Part shown: positions 25,782-34,715 of the stretch, one piece after another
Numbering within the stretch: the first letter of the stretch is position 1
Layout of the letters: each line of letters begins with the position of its first letter
DNA from: Curtobacterium sp. SGAir0471
GTDB taxonomy: Bacteria > Actinomycetota > Actinomycetes > Actinomycetales > Microbacteriaceae
Assembly: GCF_005490985.1 (NCBI RefSeq)
Contig: NZ_CP027869.1
Location: 2,046,001 to 2,110,000, forward strand
Length of the DNA: 64,000 bases
Direction of reading: 5' to 3'
The notes under the pieces: generated by a model
Seen by the model: the letters and a program-made list of their open reading frames with translations, nothing else
Database searches by the model: none
What the model was told of the DNA's origin: nothing
Program-made: the position numbers and the translations under genes

Positions 25782-25787
25782 TACGAT
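25782..25787 (+). promoter_or_regulatory. -10 element TACGAT upstream of the CNNM operon
   Basis: TACGAT precedes the small ORF and lies about 100 nt before the first CNNM gene. It overlaps the ATG at 25786, so if this is the promoter the small ORF would have to start at GTG 25798. Confidence 0.4.
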
Positions 25788-25893
25788 GTCAACCACTGTG
25801 GACGATCCTCCGAATTCCTCTTCGCCTTCCCACTCACCCGGCGCTCACTCGGTGAGCAGCCCCGCTTCCCCTGTGTCCGGAGGCGGAGAATGA
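25786..25893 (+). CDS. candidate Pro/Asp/Ser-rich leader peptide before CNNM genes
   Basis: A 35-codon frame starts at ATG 25786 (or GTG 25798, giving 31 residues) and ends with TGA overlapping the ATG of the CNNM gene (ATGA). The peptide has DDPPN near its N-terminus, about six prolines, ten serines or more, and ends SGGGE. It is in a different frame from the CNNM gene. A small hairpin (GCTCAC 25843-25848, GTGAGC 25852-25857) lies inside it. Acidic/proline-rich leader peptides such as enterobacterial MgtL control magnesium transporters; similar control here is inferred. It may also be an untranslated leader. Confidence 0.4.
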   Translation: MSTTVDDPPNSSSPSHSPGAHSVSSPASPVSGGGE

Positions 25894-27323
25894 GTCCCCT
25901 CGACGTCGTCATGCTGGTCGGCGGCATCCTGCTGACCCTCGGTACCGGTGTCTTCGTCGCCTCCGAGTTCGCGCTCGTCAACCTCGACCGCGCCGAGGTC
26001 GAGGCCCGGCGCGACCGCGGCGAGTCCGGCCTGGCACCCGTCATCGGCGCGCTCAAGGTCACGTCGACGCACCTGTCGAGCGCCCAGCTCGGCATCACGC
26101 TCACGACGCTGCTCACGGGCTACCTGCTCGAGCCGTCGATCGCAACCCTGCTCGAGGCGCCGTTCCTCGCGATGCAGCTGCCCGAGGCGGTCGTCGAGAC
26201 CGTCGGCTCGATCGTCGCGCTCGTCATCGCGACGCTGCTGTCGATGATCCTCGGCGAGCTCGTCCCGAAGAACTTCGCGCTCGCGCTCCCGCTGCAGACC
26301 GCGAAGCTCGTCGTGCCGATCCAGGTCGCCTTCACGACGGTCTTCAAGCCCGCGGTCGCCGTGCTGAACGGCACCGCGAACGCCGTCCTCCGTTCGATGG
26401 GCATCGAGCCCCAGGAGGAGCTGTCGGGTGCCCGGAGCGCCGAGGAACTCAGTTCCCTGCTCCGCCGCTCGGCGTCCGAGGGCTCGCTCGAGCAGGACAC
26501 CGCGACGCTGCTCCAGCGCACCATCGCCTTCTCGGAGCTCAGCGCGAGCGACGTGATGACGCCCCGACCGCGCCTGTCGACCATCCGCGTCTCGGAGTCC
26601 GCCGACGACGTCATCGCGCTCGCCCGTCGCACCGGCTTCAGCCGCTTCCCCGTCATCGAGGAGGACGCGGACGACGTCGTCGGCATCGTGCACGTCAAGC
26701 AGGCCGTCGCGGTCCCGCGCGAGAAGCGCCCCGAGGTGCCCGTCGGCGCCCTGATGACCGAGGCCGAGCGCGTGCCGGAGACCATGCCCGGCGACACCCT
26801 GCTGGCCGAGGTCCGGAGCCGCGGCTACCAGATGGTCATCGTCGTCGACGAGTACGGCGGGACCGCCGGTGTCGTCACGCTCGAGGACCTCGTCGAGGAG
26901 ATCGTCGGCGAGGTGTCCGACGAGCACGACCGGGCACGGATCGACGTCGTGCGCTCCCGCGGCTGGCTGACCTTCCCCGGTCTCCTCCGTCCCGACGAGC
27001 TCGAGGACCGGGCCGGCGTGACGGTCCCCGAGGACGGCCCGTACGAGACCGTCGGCGGGTTCATCATGTCCTCGCTCGGGCGCCTGCCCGTGGTCGGTGA
27101 CGAGGTCGCGCTCGACGACGGCGTCTTCCGCGTCGAGCGGCTGGACGGCCGCCGGGTCGACCGCGTCCGCTGGACCCCGAACCACCCCGACCCCGTCCCG
27201 ACGTCGGGGAGCAGCACGACCGGCAGCACCGCGACCGGCAGGGCCACGTCCGGCACCACCGCCGCCGCGCAGCGCCCGGCCACCGGGATCATCATCCCCG
27301 CCACGAAGGAGGGCTCCCGATGA
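25890..27323 (+). CDS. CNNM/CorC-type transporter, DUF21 + CBS pair (HlyC-like), first of two
   Basis: This 477-residue membrane protein has a DUF21 transmembrane domain (about 1-195) containing LGITLTTLLTGYLLEPSI and ILGELVPKNFALALP. A CBS pair (about 205-335, with DVMTPRPRLSTIRVS and DDVVGIVHVKQAV) and a CorC/HlyC C-domain (about 345-425) follow, then a Thr/Ser/Gly tail. The CNNM family exports or regulates Mg2+/Co2+; older annotations call it hemolysin. ATG 25890 is preceded by GGAGGCGGAGA and overlaps the stop of the small upstream ORF. It overlaps the next CNNM gene by ATGA. Confidence 0.9.
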   Translation: MSPLDVVMLVGGILLTLGTGVFVASEFALVNLDRAEVEARRDRGESGLAPVIGALKVTSTHLSSAQLGITLTTLLTGYLLEPSIATLLEAPFLAMQLPEAVVETVGSIVALVIATLLSMILGELVPKNFALALPLQTAKLVVPIQVAFTTVFKPAVAVLNGTANAVLRSMGIEPQEELSGARSAEELSSLLRRSASEGSLEQDTATLLQRTIAFSELSASDVMTPRPRLSTIRVSESADDVIALARRTGFSRFPVIEEDADDVVGIVHVKQAVAVPREKRPEVPVGALMTEAERVPETMPGDTLLAEVRSRGYQMVIVVDEYGGTAGVVTLEDLVEEIVGEVSDEHDRARIDVVRSRGWLTFPGLLRPDELEDRAGVTVPEDGPYETVGGFIMSSLGRLPVVGDEVALDDGVFRVERLDGRRVDRVRWTPNHPDPVPTSGSSTTGSTATGRATSGTTAAAQRPATGIIIPATKEGSR

Positions 27324-28417
27324 GCGCCACGTCCGTGCACGACGGCATGGTCGTCCTCGCCGCCGGTGAGTCCGCGTCGAGCAGCTCCGACTGGTGGGGC
27401 ATCTTCTGGCTCGTCGTCCTGCTGCTCGGCAACGCCTACTTCGTCGCCGCCGAGTTCGCCGTCATCTCCGCCCGCCGCTCGCAGATCGAACCGCGAGCCG
27501 AGGCCGGCTCCAAGGCCGCCCAGATGACGCTCGCCGCGATGGAGCACGCCACGCGCATGCTCGCGACCACGCAGCTCGGCATCACGGTGTGCTCGCTCCT
27601 CATCCTCAACGTATCCGAGCCGGCGATCCACCACCTGCTCGAGGTACCGCTCGGGCTGACCGGCTGGAGCGTCGAGGTGATCGGAACCGTGGCCTTCGTG
27701 TTCACGCTGCTGCTCGTCTCCTTCCTGCACGTGGTGTTCGGCGAGATGGTGCCGAAGAACATCTCGTTCTCGATGCCCGACCGCGCCGCGCTGCTGCTCG
27801 TCCCGACGCTCTGGTACATCGGCCACGCCCTGCACTGGGTGATCGTCGGCCTGAACGAGACCGCGAACGCCGTGCTCCGGTTGTTCAAGGTGGAGCCGAA
27901 GGACGAGGCCGTCAGCGCGTTCACCGTGGAAGAGGTCCAGACCATCGTCGAGCAGTCCCGCCGCGAGGGCACCCTGACCGACGACGGCAAGCTCGCGATG
28001 GCGTTCGAGTTCACGGAGAAGAAGGTCAAGGACGTCGCCGTGCCGATGTCCGACCTGGTCACGCTCCCCGAGGACGCCACCCCCGAGGACGTCGAGCGTG
28101 CGGTCGCCCAGCGCGGCTTCTCGCGGTACGTGCTCGTCGGCGACGACGGCGACCCGACGGGCTACGTGCACGTGAAGGACGTCATCGACCTGCGCCCGGA
28201 CGAGTTCGACGTGCCGGTGCCCCCGAAGCGGATCCGGCAGCTCATCTCGCTGTACACCGACATGGACCTCGAGGACGCCCTCGCGACCATGCGTGCCGCC
28301 GGCCGCCACGTGGCACGGGCGTTCGACGCCGAGGGGCGGACGACCGGCGTGCTGTTCCTCGAGGACATCCTCGAGGAACTCGTCGGCGAGGTCGAGGACG
28401 CGACCCGGCGGCGGTAG
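27320..28417 (+). CDS. CNNM/CorC-type transporter, DUF21 + CBS, second of two
   Basis: This 365-residue paralogue of the preceding protein lacks the CorC_HlyC C-terminal domain. DUF21 spans about 20-215 with LGITVCSLLILNVSEPAI and VVFGEMVPKNISFSMP; a CBS pair follows at about 225-355 with VAVPMSDLVTLPED and TGYVHVKDVIDL. Tandem full-length plus short CNNM genes suggest a heterodimer. Its start overlaps the first gene's stop, and a 46-bp perfect palindrome terminates the unit 13 bp after its stop. Confidence 0.9.
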   Translation: MSATSVHDGMVVLAAGESASSSSDWWGIFWLVVLLLGNAYFVAAEFAVISARRSQIEPRAEAGSKAAQMTLAAMEHATRMLATTQLGITVCSLLILNVSEPAIHHLLEVPLGLTGWSVEVIGTVAFVFTLLLVSFLHVVFGEMVPKNISFSMPDRAALLLVPTLWYIGHALHWVIVGLNETANAVLRLFKVEPKDEAVSAFTVEEVQTIVEQSRREGTLTDDGKLAMAFEFTEKKVKDVAVPMSDLVTLPEDATPEDVERAVAQRGFSRYVLVGDDGDPTGYVHVKDVIDLRPDEFDVPVPPKRIRQLISLYTDMDLEDALATMRAAGRHVARAFDAEGRTTGVLFLEDILEELVGEVEDATRRR

Positions 28418-28430
28418 ACGCGGCCAGGAG

Positions 28431-28476
28431 ACGGACGGGAGGCGCGGTGCCAGCTGGCACCGCGCCTCCCGTCCGT
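28431..28476. terminator. GGGAGGC-family perfect 46-bp palindrome, copy 5
   Basis: Arms 28431-28453 and 28454-28476 are exact reverse complements without a loop (centre CCAGCTGG). It lies between the convergent CNNM operon and the GuaB1 gene, 13 bp after the former's stop. Confidence 0.7.
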
Positions 28477-28506
28477 CGTGCTGGTCGCGTCCGTCCGCAC
28501 GGTCAC

Positions 28507-28566
28507 CTCCGCGAAAGCGACGCACCGCCGCGAACCGTCAGCGGCGGTCTGTCGCTCTCTCGGAAC
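28507..28566. repeat. diverged TCCGCGAAAGCGAC inverted repeat
   Basis: TCCGCGAAAGCGAC is followed, after an inner ACCGCCGC / GCGGCGGT stem, by GTCGCTCTCTCGGA. It is an imperfect version of the hairpin at 17493-17551 in the same position relative to a GGGAGGC element. Confidence 0.5.
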
Positions 28567-28605
28567 AGTCCGGGCCGAACGGCCCGCAACCGCAGCCGCG
28601 CCGCG

Positions 28606-30045
28606 CTACCAGCTCACGGGGAGCGGCTTGCCCTCCTCGTAGCCCGCGGCCGACTGGATGCCGACGAGCGCCCGGTCGGTGAACTCGGCGAGGGAGGACG
28701 CCCCCGCGTACGTCGCCGAGCTGCGGATGCCCGTGGTGATCATGTCGAGCAGGTCCTCGACGCTCGGACGCTCCGGGTCGAGGTAGATCGTCGACGACGA
28801 GATGCCCTCGGCGAAGAGCGCCTTGCGTGCGCGCTCGTAGGGGTCGAGGCGCTCGAAGCGCTCCCGCACCGCCTTGGCCGACGCCATGCCCCAGCTCTCC
28901 TTGTAGGCCTTGCCGGCGGCGTCGCGACGGAGCACCCCCGGAGCCTCAAGCGTCCCGGCGAACCACGAGCCGATCATCACGCTCGACGCACCGGCTGCCA
29001 GGGCGAGCGCGACGTCGCGCGGGTAGCGGACCCCGCCGTCGGCCCAGACGTGCGCGCCGAGCGACCGAGCGGCCGCGGCGGTCTCGAGCACGGCGGAGAA
29101 CTGCGGACGACCGACGGCCGTCATCATGCGGGTGGTGCACATGGCGCCCGGCCCGACACCGACCTTGATGATCGTCGCGCCGGCGTCGACCAGGTGCGCA
29201 ACTGCGTCGGCGGTGACGACGTTGCCGGCGACGATCGGCAGACCGAGTCCGAGCGCCGACACGGTCCGGAGTGCGCGGAGCATGCCCTCCTGGTGCCCGT
29301 GCGCGGTGTCGAGCACGAGCACGTCGACCCCGGCAGCGGCGAGGGCCTTCGCCTTCGCGGCGACGTCGCCGTTGATGCCGACCGCCGCGGCGACCCGGAG
29401 TCGGCCCTCCCCGTCGACGGCGGGCGTGTAGATGTCCTGGCGGATCGCGCTCGTCTGGCTGGTGGTGCCCACGACCCGGCCGTGCCGGACGACCGGGGCG
29501 AAGTCGACCTCGGCTGCCGAGAGCACGTCGTACACGTGCCGCGGGGTGCCGGCGTCCTCGGCGTCGATCGCCGTCGAGGGCCCGTGCAGCAGGTCGCCGA
29601 TCGTGGCGTCCGCTCCGGCGGTGCCGAGTCGGGCGGCCGGCACGCAGCCGAGGTACTCCCCCGCCTCGTCGCGCACGACGACCCCGCGGCCGGCGACGGG
29701 CAGGAGCTGCTCGAGGGCCTCGGCGACGGTGGTGTCGGCACGCATGTCGTAGGCGGTGTCGAAGTCGACCGGCTGCTCCTTGACCCAGCGGATCGCCGCG
29801 TCGAGGTCCTGGAGGTGCATGTCCTGCGGCAGCACGCCGAGGCCGCCGCGGCGGGCCAGGGTGGCGGCGAGGCGCGGACCCGTGACCGAGTTCATGTTGG
29901 CGCTGACGATCGGGATCGTGGCGCCGGTGCCGTCGTTCGTGGCGAGGTCCACGTCGAAGCGACTCGTCACCCCGGACCGGCTCGGGACGAGGAAGACGTC
30001 GGAGTAGGTCAGGTCGTGCGTCGGCCGCGTCTCGTAGAACCTCAT
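28606..30045 (-). CDS. guaB1: GuaB1-family IMP dehydrogenase/GMP reductase-related protein
   Basis: This 479-residue TIM-barrel protein has an inserted CBS pair (about 95-205). Catalytic-loop Cys303 lies in VGVGPGAMCTTRMMTAVG; IVSANMNSVTGPRLA and ASSVMIGSWFAGTLEAPG are further IMPDH/GMPR-family segments. The actinobacterial GuaB1 group has been shown to act as a GMP reductase rather than an IMP dehydrogenase (established for mycobacterial GuaB1). I infer the same here: GMP + NADPH to IMP + NH3. ATG 30045 is supported by TACAGT 7 nt upstream; the frame upstream of it is not protein-like. Confidence 0.88.
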   Translation of the reverse strand: MRFYETRPTHDLTYSDVFLVPSRSGVTSRFDVDLATNDGTGATIPIVSANMNSVTGPRLAATLARRGGLGVLPQDMHLQDLDAAIRWVKEQPVDFDTAYDMRADTTVAEALEQLLPVAGRGVVVRDEAGEYLGCVPAARLGTAGADATIGDLLHGPSTAIDAEDAGTPRHVYDVLSAAEVDFAPVVRHGRVVGTTSQTSAIRQDIYTPAVDGEGRLRVAAAVGINGDVAAKAKALAAAGVDVLVLDTAHGHQEGMLRALRTVSALGLGLPIVAGNVVTADAVAHLVDAGATIIKVGVGPGAMCTTRMMTAVGRPQFSAVLETAAAARSLGAHVWADGGVRYPRDVALALAAGASSVMIGSWFAGTLEAPGVLRRDAAGKAYKESWGMASAKAVRERFERLDPYERARKALFAEGISSSTIYLDPERPSVEDLLDMITTGIRSSATYAGASSLAEFTDRALVGIQSAAGYEEGKPLPVSW

Positions 30046-30052
30046 GGGTGCC

Positions 30053-30058
30053 ACTGTA
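30053..30058 (-). promoter_or_regulatory. -10 element TACAGT, leaderless guaB1
   Basis: TACAGT on the minus strand ends 7 nt before ATG 30045. Confidence 0.5.
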
Positions 30059-30220
30059 CGGCTCCGCGGTCGCCGTCGGGCCGCTCCGAGCGAGCGCCGC
30101 TGCGCGACACCCGTCGTGCACCGCTCCGGTCCGGCAGACCGCTCCGGCCCGACACGCGCGAGTGCGGCCGGGAGGCGCGGCGCGCGTCCGACGGTCACCG
30201 AACGGTCGGCGCGGAACGGC

Positions 30221-30226
30221 TAGGCT
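30221..30226 (+). promoter_or_regulatory. -10 element TAGGCT of kgd
   Basis: TAGGCT lies about 75 nt before GTG 30301; GGAGAG at 30282-30287 is the only ribosome-site candidate and is rather far (13 nt) from the start. Confidence 0.4.
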
Positions 30227-30300
30227 TGCGGCCAGTGCGGAGCAGGGCTGCCCCGCACGACACACACGAGCATCTATCGACGGAGAGTGGGCGATCGGCT

Positions 30301-33300
30301 GTGTCGAGCCATCTGACGGGTACGGACGAGACCGCGGGCGAATTCGGGGCGAACGAGTGGCTGGTCGACGAGCTCTACGAGCAGTTCGTCGCCGACAAGG
30401 AGTCCGTGGACAAGTCGTGGTGGCCCGTGCTCGAGAGCTACCACCGCTCCCAGACCGGCGGAGCTGCCGACGGCTCCGCCCCGTCCGGCTCCTCGGCCCC
30501 CGCCCCCACGCAGTCGTCGGCTCCCGCCCCCGCGCAGTCACAGCCGCAGTCGATCACGCAGCAGCCCGCCACGGGTGACGCGCCGGCCGAGGCGAAGCCG
30601 GGCGGTCCGATCCAGGCGAAGACGACCTCGCGCCAGCCGACCCCGCAGCCGATCCCCGCCGAGGCCAACGACCAGGCCGACGACCACGAGGAGACCCACG
30701 AGGACGTGGCGACCCCGCTCCGGGGCATGGCGAAGACCCTCGCCTCGAACATGGACGCCTCGCTCACGGTCCCCACGGCGACCAGCGTCCGGACGATCCC
30801 GGCGAAGCTGATGATCGACAACCGCATCGTCATCAACAACCACCTGCGCCGAGCCCGCGGCGGCAAGATCTCCTTCACGCACCTGATCGGCTGGGCGATG
30901 GTGCAGGCGCTGCAGGACTTCCCGAGCCAGAACGTCTTCTACGAGGAGCGCGACGGCAAGCCCTTCGTTGTCGAACCCGCGCACGTGAACCTCGGCATCG
31001 CGATCGACGTCCCGAAGAAGGACGGCACCCGCTCGCTCCTCGTCCCGAGCATCAAGCGCGCCGAGACCCTGACGTTCGGGCAGTTCCTCGCCGCCTACGA
31101 GGACCTCGTCAAGCGCGCACGCGACAACAAGCTCACGCCGGCCGACTTCCAGGGCACGACCATCTCGCTGACCAACCCGGGCGGCATCGGCACGGTCCAC
31201 TCGGTCCCGCGCCTGACGAAGGGCCAGGGGTCGATCATCGGTGCCGGTGCGCTCGAGTACCCGGCGCAGTTCCAGGGTTCGGCGACGAAGACCCTGGTGG
31301 AGCTCGGCGTCGGCAAGACCATCACGCTGACGAGCACCTACGACCACCGCGTCATCCAGGGCGCCGGCTCGGGCGAGTACCTGAAGAAGGTGCACGAGCG
31401 ACTCATCGGCGAGCACGGCTTCTACGAGGGCATCTTCTCGGCGCTGCGCATCCCCTACAAGCCGATCCAGTGGGCGAACGACATCAACGTCGACCTGGCC
31501 CACCGCGTCAACAAGACGTCCCGCGTGCAGGAGCTCATCAACAGCTTCCGGGTACGCGGGCACCTGATGGCGGACATCGACCCGCTCGAGTACCGGCAGC
31601 GCACGCACCCGGACCTCGAGCTCGAGAACCACGGGCTGACGTTCTGGGACCTCGACCGCGAGTTCGTCACCGGCGGACTGGCCGGCACCACGACGGCGCC
31701 GCTCCGCGACGTCCTGGGCATCCTGCGCGACGCGTACTGCCGCACCGTGGGCGTCGAGTACATGCACATCCAGGACCCGGAGCAGCGCCGCTGGGTGCAG
31801 GGCCACATCGAGGTGCCGTACTCGAAGCCGTCGAAGGACGAGCAGCTCCGCGTCCTCGGCAAGCTCAACGAGGCCGAGGCGTTCGAGACCTTCCTGCAGA
31901 CGAAGTACGTCGGCCAGAAGCGCTTCTCGCTCGAGGGCGGCGAGTCCACCATCGCGTTCCTCGACACCCTCATCCAGCACGCCGCCGGCGCCGGCCTCGA
32001 CGAGGTCGCGATCGGCATGGCCCACCGCGGCCGCCTCAACGTGCTGACGAACATCGCCGGCAAGACCTACGGACAGATCTTCCGCGAGTTCGAGGGCTCG
32101 TCGCTGCCCGGTTCCGTGTCGGGCCAGGGCTCCGGCGACGTGAAGTACCACGTCGGCACCGAGGGCGTGTTCCGCGCGTCCGACGGCTCGAGCATCCCGG
32201 TCACGATCGCGGCGAACCCCTCGCACCTCGAAGCCGTCGACGGCGTCCTCGAGGGCATCGTCCGCGCGAAGCAGGACCGCACCCCGCCCGGCACCTTCGG
32301 CGTGCTGCCGGTGCTCGTGCACGGCGACGCGGCCATGGCCGGCCAGGGCGTCGTGGTCGAGACCCTGCAGATGTCCCAGCTGCGCGGCTACCGCACGGGC
32401 GGCACGGTGCACCTCGTGATCAACAACCAGGTCGGCTTCACCACGCCCCCGGAGTCCGCGCGCAGCTCGGTCTACTCGACCGACGTCGCGAAGACGATCC
32501 AGGCGCCGATCTTCCACGTCAACGGGGACGACCCCGAGGCCGTGGCCCGCGTCGCCGAGCTCGCCTTCGCGTACCGCGAGGAGTTCCACCGCGACGTCGT
32601 GATCGACCTCGTCTGCTACCGCCGCCGCGGCCACAACGAGGGCGACGACCCCTCGATGACGCAGCCGCTCATGTACAACCTCATCGAGGCGAAGCGCTCC
32701 GTCCGCACCCTGTACACCGAGGCCCTCGTCGGCCGCGGCGACATCACGCAGGAGGAGTACGACGAGGCGCACCGCGACTTCCAGGACCGCCTCGAGCGCG
32801 CGTTCGCCGAGACCCACGAGGCGCAGACCGGCACGATGCCCGTCATCACGACGGACGACGACGGCGCCGTGGACGGCCTCGAGCGCCCGACCGCGCAGCG
32901 TGACGACGCCGAGGTCGAGGTCCACGACACGGCGATCTCCGAGGAGCTCGTGCGGGCCATCGGCGACGCGCACAGCAACCCGCCCGCCGGCTTCTCGATC
33001 CACCCGAAGCTGCAGCAGCTGCTCACCAAGCGCACCGAGATGACCCGCTCCGGCGGCATCGACTGGGCGATGGCGGAGCTCATGGCGATCGGGTCCGTCC
33101 TGGTCGAGGGCAAGCCCGTCCGTCTCGCCGGCCAGGACGCCCGACGTGGCACCTTCGTGCAGCGCCAGGCGGTGTTCCACGACCGGGTGAACGGCCAGGA
33201 GTGGCTGCCGCTCGCCAACGTCGCCGAGGACCAGGCGCGCCTGTACATCTACGACTCGTTGCTGAGCGAGTACGCGGCGATGGCGTTCGAGTACGGCTAC

Positions 33301-34077
33301 TCGGTCGAGCGTCCCGAGGCGCTCGTGCTCTGGGAGGCGCAGTTCGGCGACTTCGCGAACGGCGCACAGACCGTGATCGACGAGTTCATCTCGTCCGCCG
33401 AGCAGAAGTGGGGCCAGCGCTCCGGACTGGTGCTCCTGCTCCCCCACGGCTACGAGGGCCAGGGGCCGGACCACTCGTCGGCCCGCATCGAGCGCTACCT
33501 GCAGCTCTGCGCCGAGGACAACATGATCGTCGCGCGGCCCTCCACCCCGGCGTCGTGGTTCCACCTGCTCCGTCGTCAGGCGTGGGCGCGCCCGCAGAAG
33601 CCGCTCGTCGTGTTCACGCCGAAGGCGATGCTGCGCCTGCGCCAGGCGACGAGCCCGGTCGAGGCGTTCACCAGCGGGTCCTTCCGCGAGGTGCTCGACG
33701 ACGACCGCGTGACCGACAAGGGCGCCGTCCGCCGCGTCGTGCTGCACTCGGGCAAGGTGCACCACGACCTCCGCGCCGAGCTCGACAAGTCCGGTGCGAC
33801 CGACGTCGCCCTGGTCCGGCTCGAGCAGCTCGCGCCGCTCCCCCTCGAGGAGCTGCTGCAGGTGCTCGCGGGCTACCCGCAGGCCGAGGTCGTCTGGGCG
33901 CAGGAGGAACCGGAGAACCAGGGCGCCTGGCCGTTCGTCTGCATGAACCTCTCGCCGCACCTCGACGGCCGCCCGCTCTCCGTGGCCTCCCGCCCGGCGA
34001 GTGCCGCACCGGCGACGGGCTCGTCGAAGCGCTCGGCGGGCGAGGCCGCCGACGTGGTGCGGAAGGCGCTCGGCTGA
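30301..34077 (+). CDS. kgd: multifunctional 2-oxoglutarate decarboxylase / dehydrogenase E1-E2 (Kgd/OdhA)
   Basis: This 1258-residue TCA-cycle enzyme links 2-oxoglutarate to succinyl-CoA or carboligation products. In order: an E1-type N-terminal helix (GANEWLVDELYEQFVADKES), a Pro/Ala-rich linker (about 55-140), an E2 acyltransferase core (about 145-385, His349 in TYDHRVIQGAGSGEYLKKV), then the ThDP E1 part. The E1 part has GMAHRGRLNV (His575), HGDAAMAGQG with the ThDP/Mg Asp676, and NNQVGFTT at 708. A lipoyl domain is absent, as in the family. The GTG start matches the N-terminal layout of mycobacterial Kgd. In those organisms the protein is controlled by the FHA protein GarA/OdhI; no such gene is seen here. 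Confidence 0.96.
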   Translation: MSSHLTGTDETAGEFGANEWLVDELYEQFVADKESVDKSWWPVLESYHRSQTGGAADGSAPSGSSAPAPTQSSAPAPAQSQPQSITQQPATGDAPAEAKPGGPIQAKTTSRQPTPQPIPAEANDQADDHEETHEDVATPLRGMAKTLASNMDASLTVPTATSVRTIPAKLMIDNRIVINNHLRRARGGKISFTHLIGWAMVQALQDFPSQNVFYEERDGKPFVVEPAHVNLGIAIDVPKKDGTRSLLVPSIKRAETLTFGQFLAAYEDLVKRARDNKLTPADFQGTTISLTNPGGIGTVHSVPRLTKGQGSIIGAGALEYPAQFQGSATKTLVELGVGKTITLTSTYDHRVIQGAGSGEYLKKVHERLIGEHGFYEGIFSALRIPYKPIQWANDINVDLAHRVNKTSRVQELINSFRVRGHLMADIDPLEYRQRTHPDLELENHGLTFWDLDREFVTGGLAGTTTAPLRDVLGILRDAYCRTVGVEYMHIQDPEQRRWVQGHIEVPYSKPSKDEQLRVLGKLNEAEAFETFLQTKYVGQKRFSLEGGESTIAFLDTLIQHAAGAGLDEVAIGMAHRGRLNVLTNIAGKTYGQIFREFEGSSLPGSVSGQGSGDVKYHVGTEGVFRASDGSSIPVTIAANPSHLEAVDGVLEGIVRAKQDRTPPGTFGVLPVLVHGDAAMAGQGVVVETLQMSQLRGYRTGGTVHLVINNQVGFTTPPESARSSVYSTDVAKTIQAPIFHVNGDDPEAVARVAELAFAYREEFHRDVVIDLVCYRRRGHNEGDDPSMTQPLMYNLIEAKRSVRTLYTEALVGRGDITQEEYDEAHRDFQDRLERAFAETHEAQTGTMPVITTDDDGAVDGLERPTAQRDDAEVEVHDTAISEELVRAIGDAHSNPPAGFSIHPKLQQLLTKRTEMTRSGGIDWAMAELMAIGSVLVEGKPVRLAGQDARRGTFVQRQAVFHDRVNGQEWLPLANVAEDQARLYIYDSLLSEYAAMAFEYGYSVERPEALVLWEAQFGDFANGAQTVIDEFISSAEQKWGQRSGLVLLLPHGYEGQGPDHSSARIERYLQLCAEDNMIVARPSTPASWFHLLRRQAWARPQKPLVVFTPKAMLRLRQATSPVEAFTSGSFREVLDDDRVTDKGAVRRVVLHSGKVHHDLRAELDKSGATDVALVRLEQLAPLPLEELLQVLAGYPQAEVVWAQEEPENQGAWPFVCMNLSPHLDGRPLSVASRPASAAPATGSSKRSAGEAADVVRKALG

Positions 34078-34099
34078 CCCGACGCACCCCCTGACGGAC

Positions 34100-34127
34100 G
34101 ATGCGCCCCGGTCCTCCGGGGCGCATC
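34100..34127 (+). terminator. kgd terminator hairpin
   Basis: GATGCGCCCCGG (34100-34111) pairs perfectly with CCGGGGCGCATC (34116-34127) around TCCT, 22 bp after the kgd stop. No T-run follows. Confidence 0.65.
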
Positions 34128-34153
34128 GGTCGTCCGGGAACGCGAACTCGCGT

Positions 34154-34219
34154 CCGGGCGCGGGCGCGGCGCGCGGGCGCGGGCGGCGCGTGCGCGGCGC
34201 GCGGGCGGCGCGGGCGCGG
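34154..34219. repeat. near A/T-free GC low-complexity tract
   Basis: Only one T (34191) occurs in 66 bp of GCGCGGGC-type sequence ending at the stop codon of the minus-strand acetyltransferase gene. No protein is encoded in it. Confidence 0.6.
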
Positions 34220-34660
34220 CTACCGGAGCTTCGTGTAGCGGACGCCGGCCTCGTGGTACCCGCGCTTCTGGTAGAAGCGGTGCGCACTGTCGGTCGCCGC
34301 GGCCGACACCGCGCTGAGCCGGTGGGCCCCTTGCTCGGTGGCCCACGTCTCGAACACGTCGATGAGCGCGGAACCGGTGCCGTGCCTCCTGGCCGACGGG
34401 TCCACGACCAGCAGCAGGAGCTGCGCGGTCGGCTCGTCGCTCGCGTACGACCAGGTCACCTGCGCGCCCGCCACCGCCACTGCGCGGCCGTCCTCGCCGC
34501 GGACCAGCCACGTGCGGTGGCCGGCCTCGGGGACCAGCCGCTCCAGCCGAGCGCGCATCGCGGGCTCGTCGACGACGTGCCCGAGCAGACGGACGAGGGC
34601 GGTGACGTCGGCGACGTCCGTGTCGGACCAGGTGGTGATCGACTCGGCGGTGAGGGTCAT
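34220..34660 (-). CDS. GNAT-family acetyltransferase
   Basis: This 146-residue single-domain GNAT has beta4 LLLLVVDPSARRHGTGSALID with the acetyl-CoA RRxGxG loop, and the C-terminal RFYQKRGYHEAGVRYTK typical of small-molecule or peptide acetyltransferases. The substrate is unknown. ATG 34660 lies 6 nt after TAGGGT, indicating a leaderless message. It is convergent with kgd and head-to-tail with the anti-sigma gene upstream. Confidence 0.85.
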   Translation of the reverse strand: MTLTAESITTWSDTDVADVTALVRLLGHVVDEPAMRARLERLVPEAGHRTWLVRGEDGRAVAVAGAQVTWSYASDEPTAQLLLLVVDPSARRHGTGSALIDVFETWATEQGAHRLSAVSAAATDSAHRFYQKRGYHEAGVRYTKLR

Positions 34661-34666
34661 GGGGCG

Positions 34667-34672
34667 ACCCTA
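34667..34672 (-). promoter_or_regulatory. -10 element TAGGGT, leaderless acetyltransferase gene
   Basis: TAGGGT on the minus strand ends 6 nt before ATG 34660. Confidence 0.45.
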
Positions 34673-34715
34673 CCCAGGACGGGCGTCGTGTGACGACGCG
34701 CCGCCGACCCGGGCG

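Noticed and set aside
30541-34077. Very long antisense frame opposite kgd
   Set aside because: High GC3 in kgd removes stops from the complementary frame; composition (Arg/Ala/Val/Glu shadow) and lack of start signals show it is not a gene.
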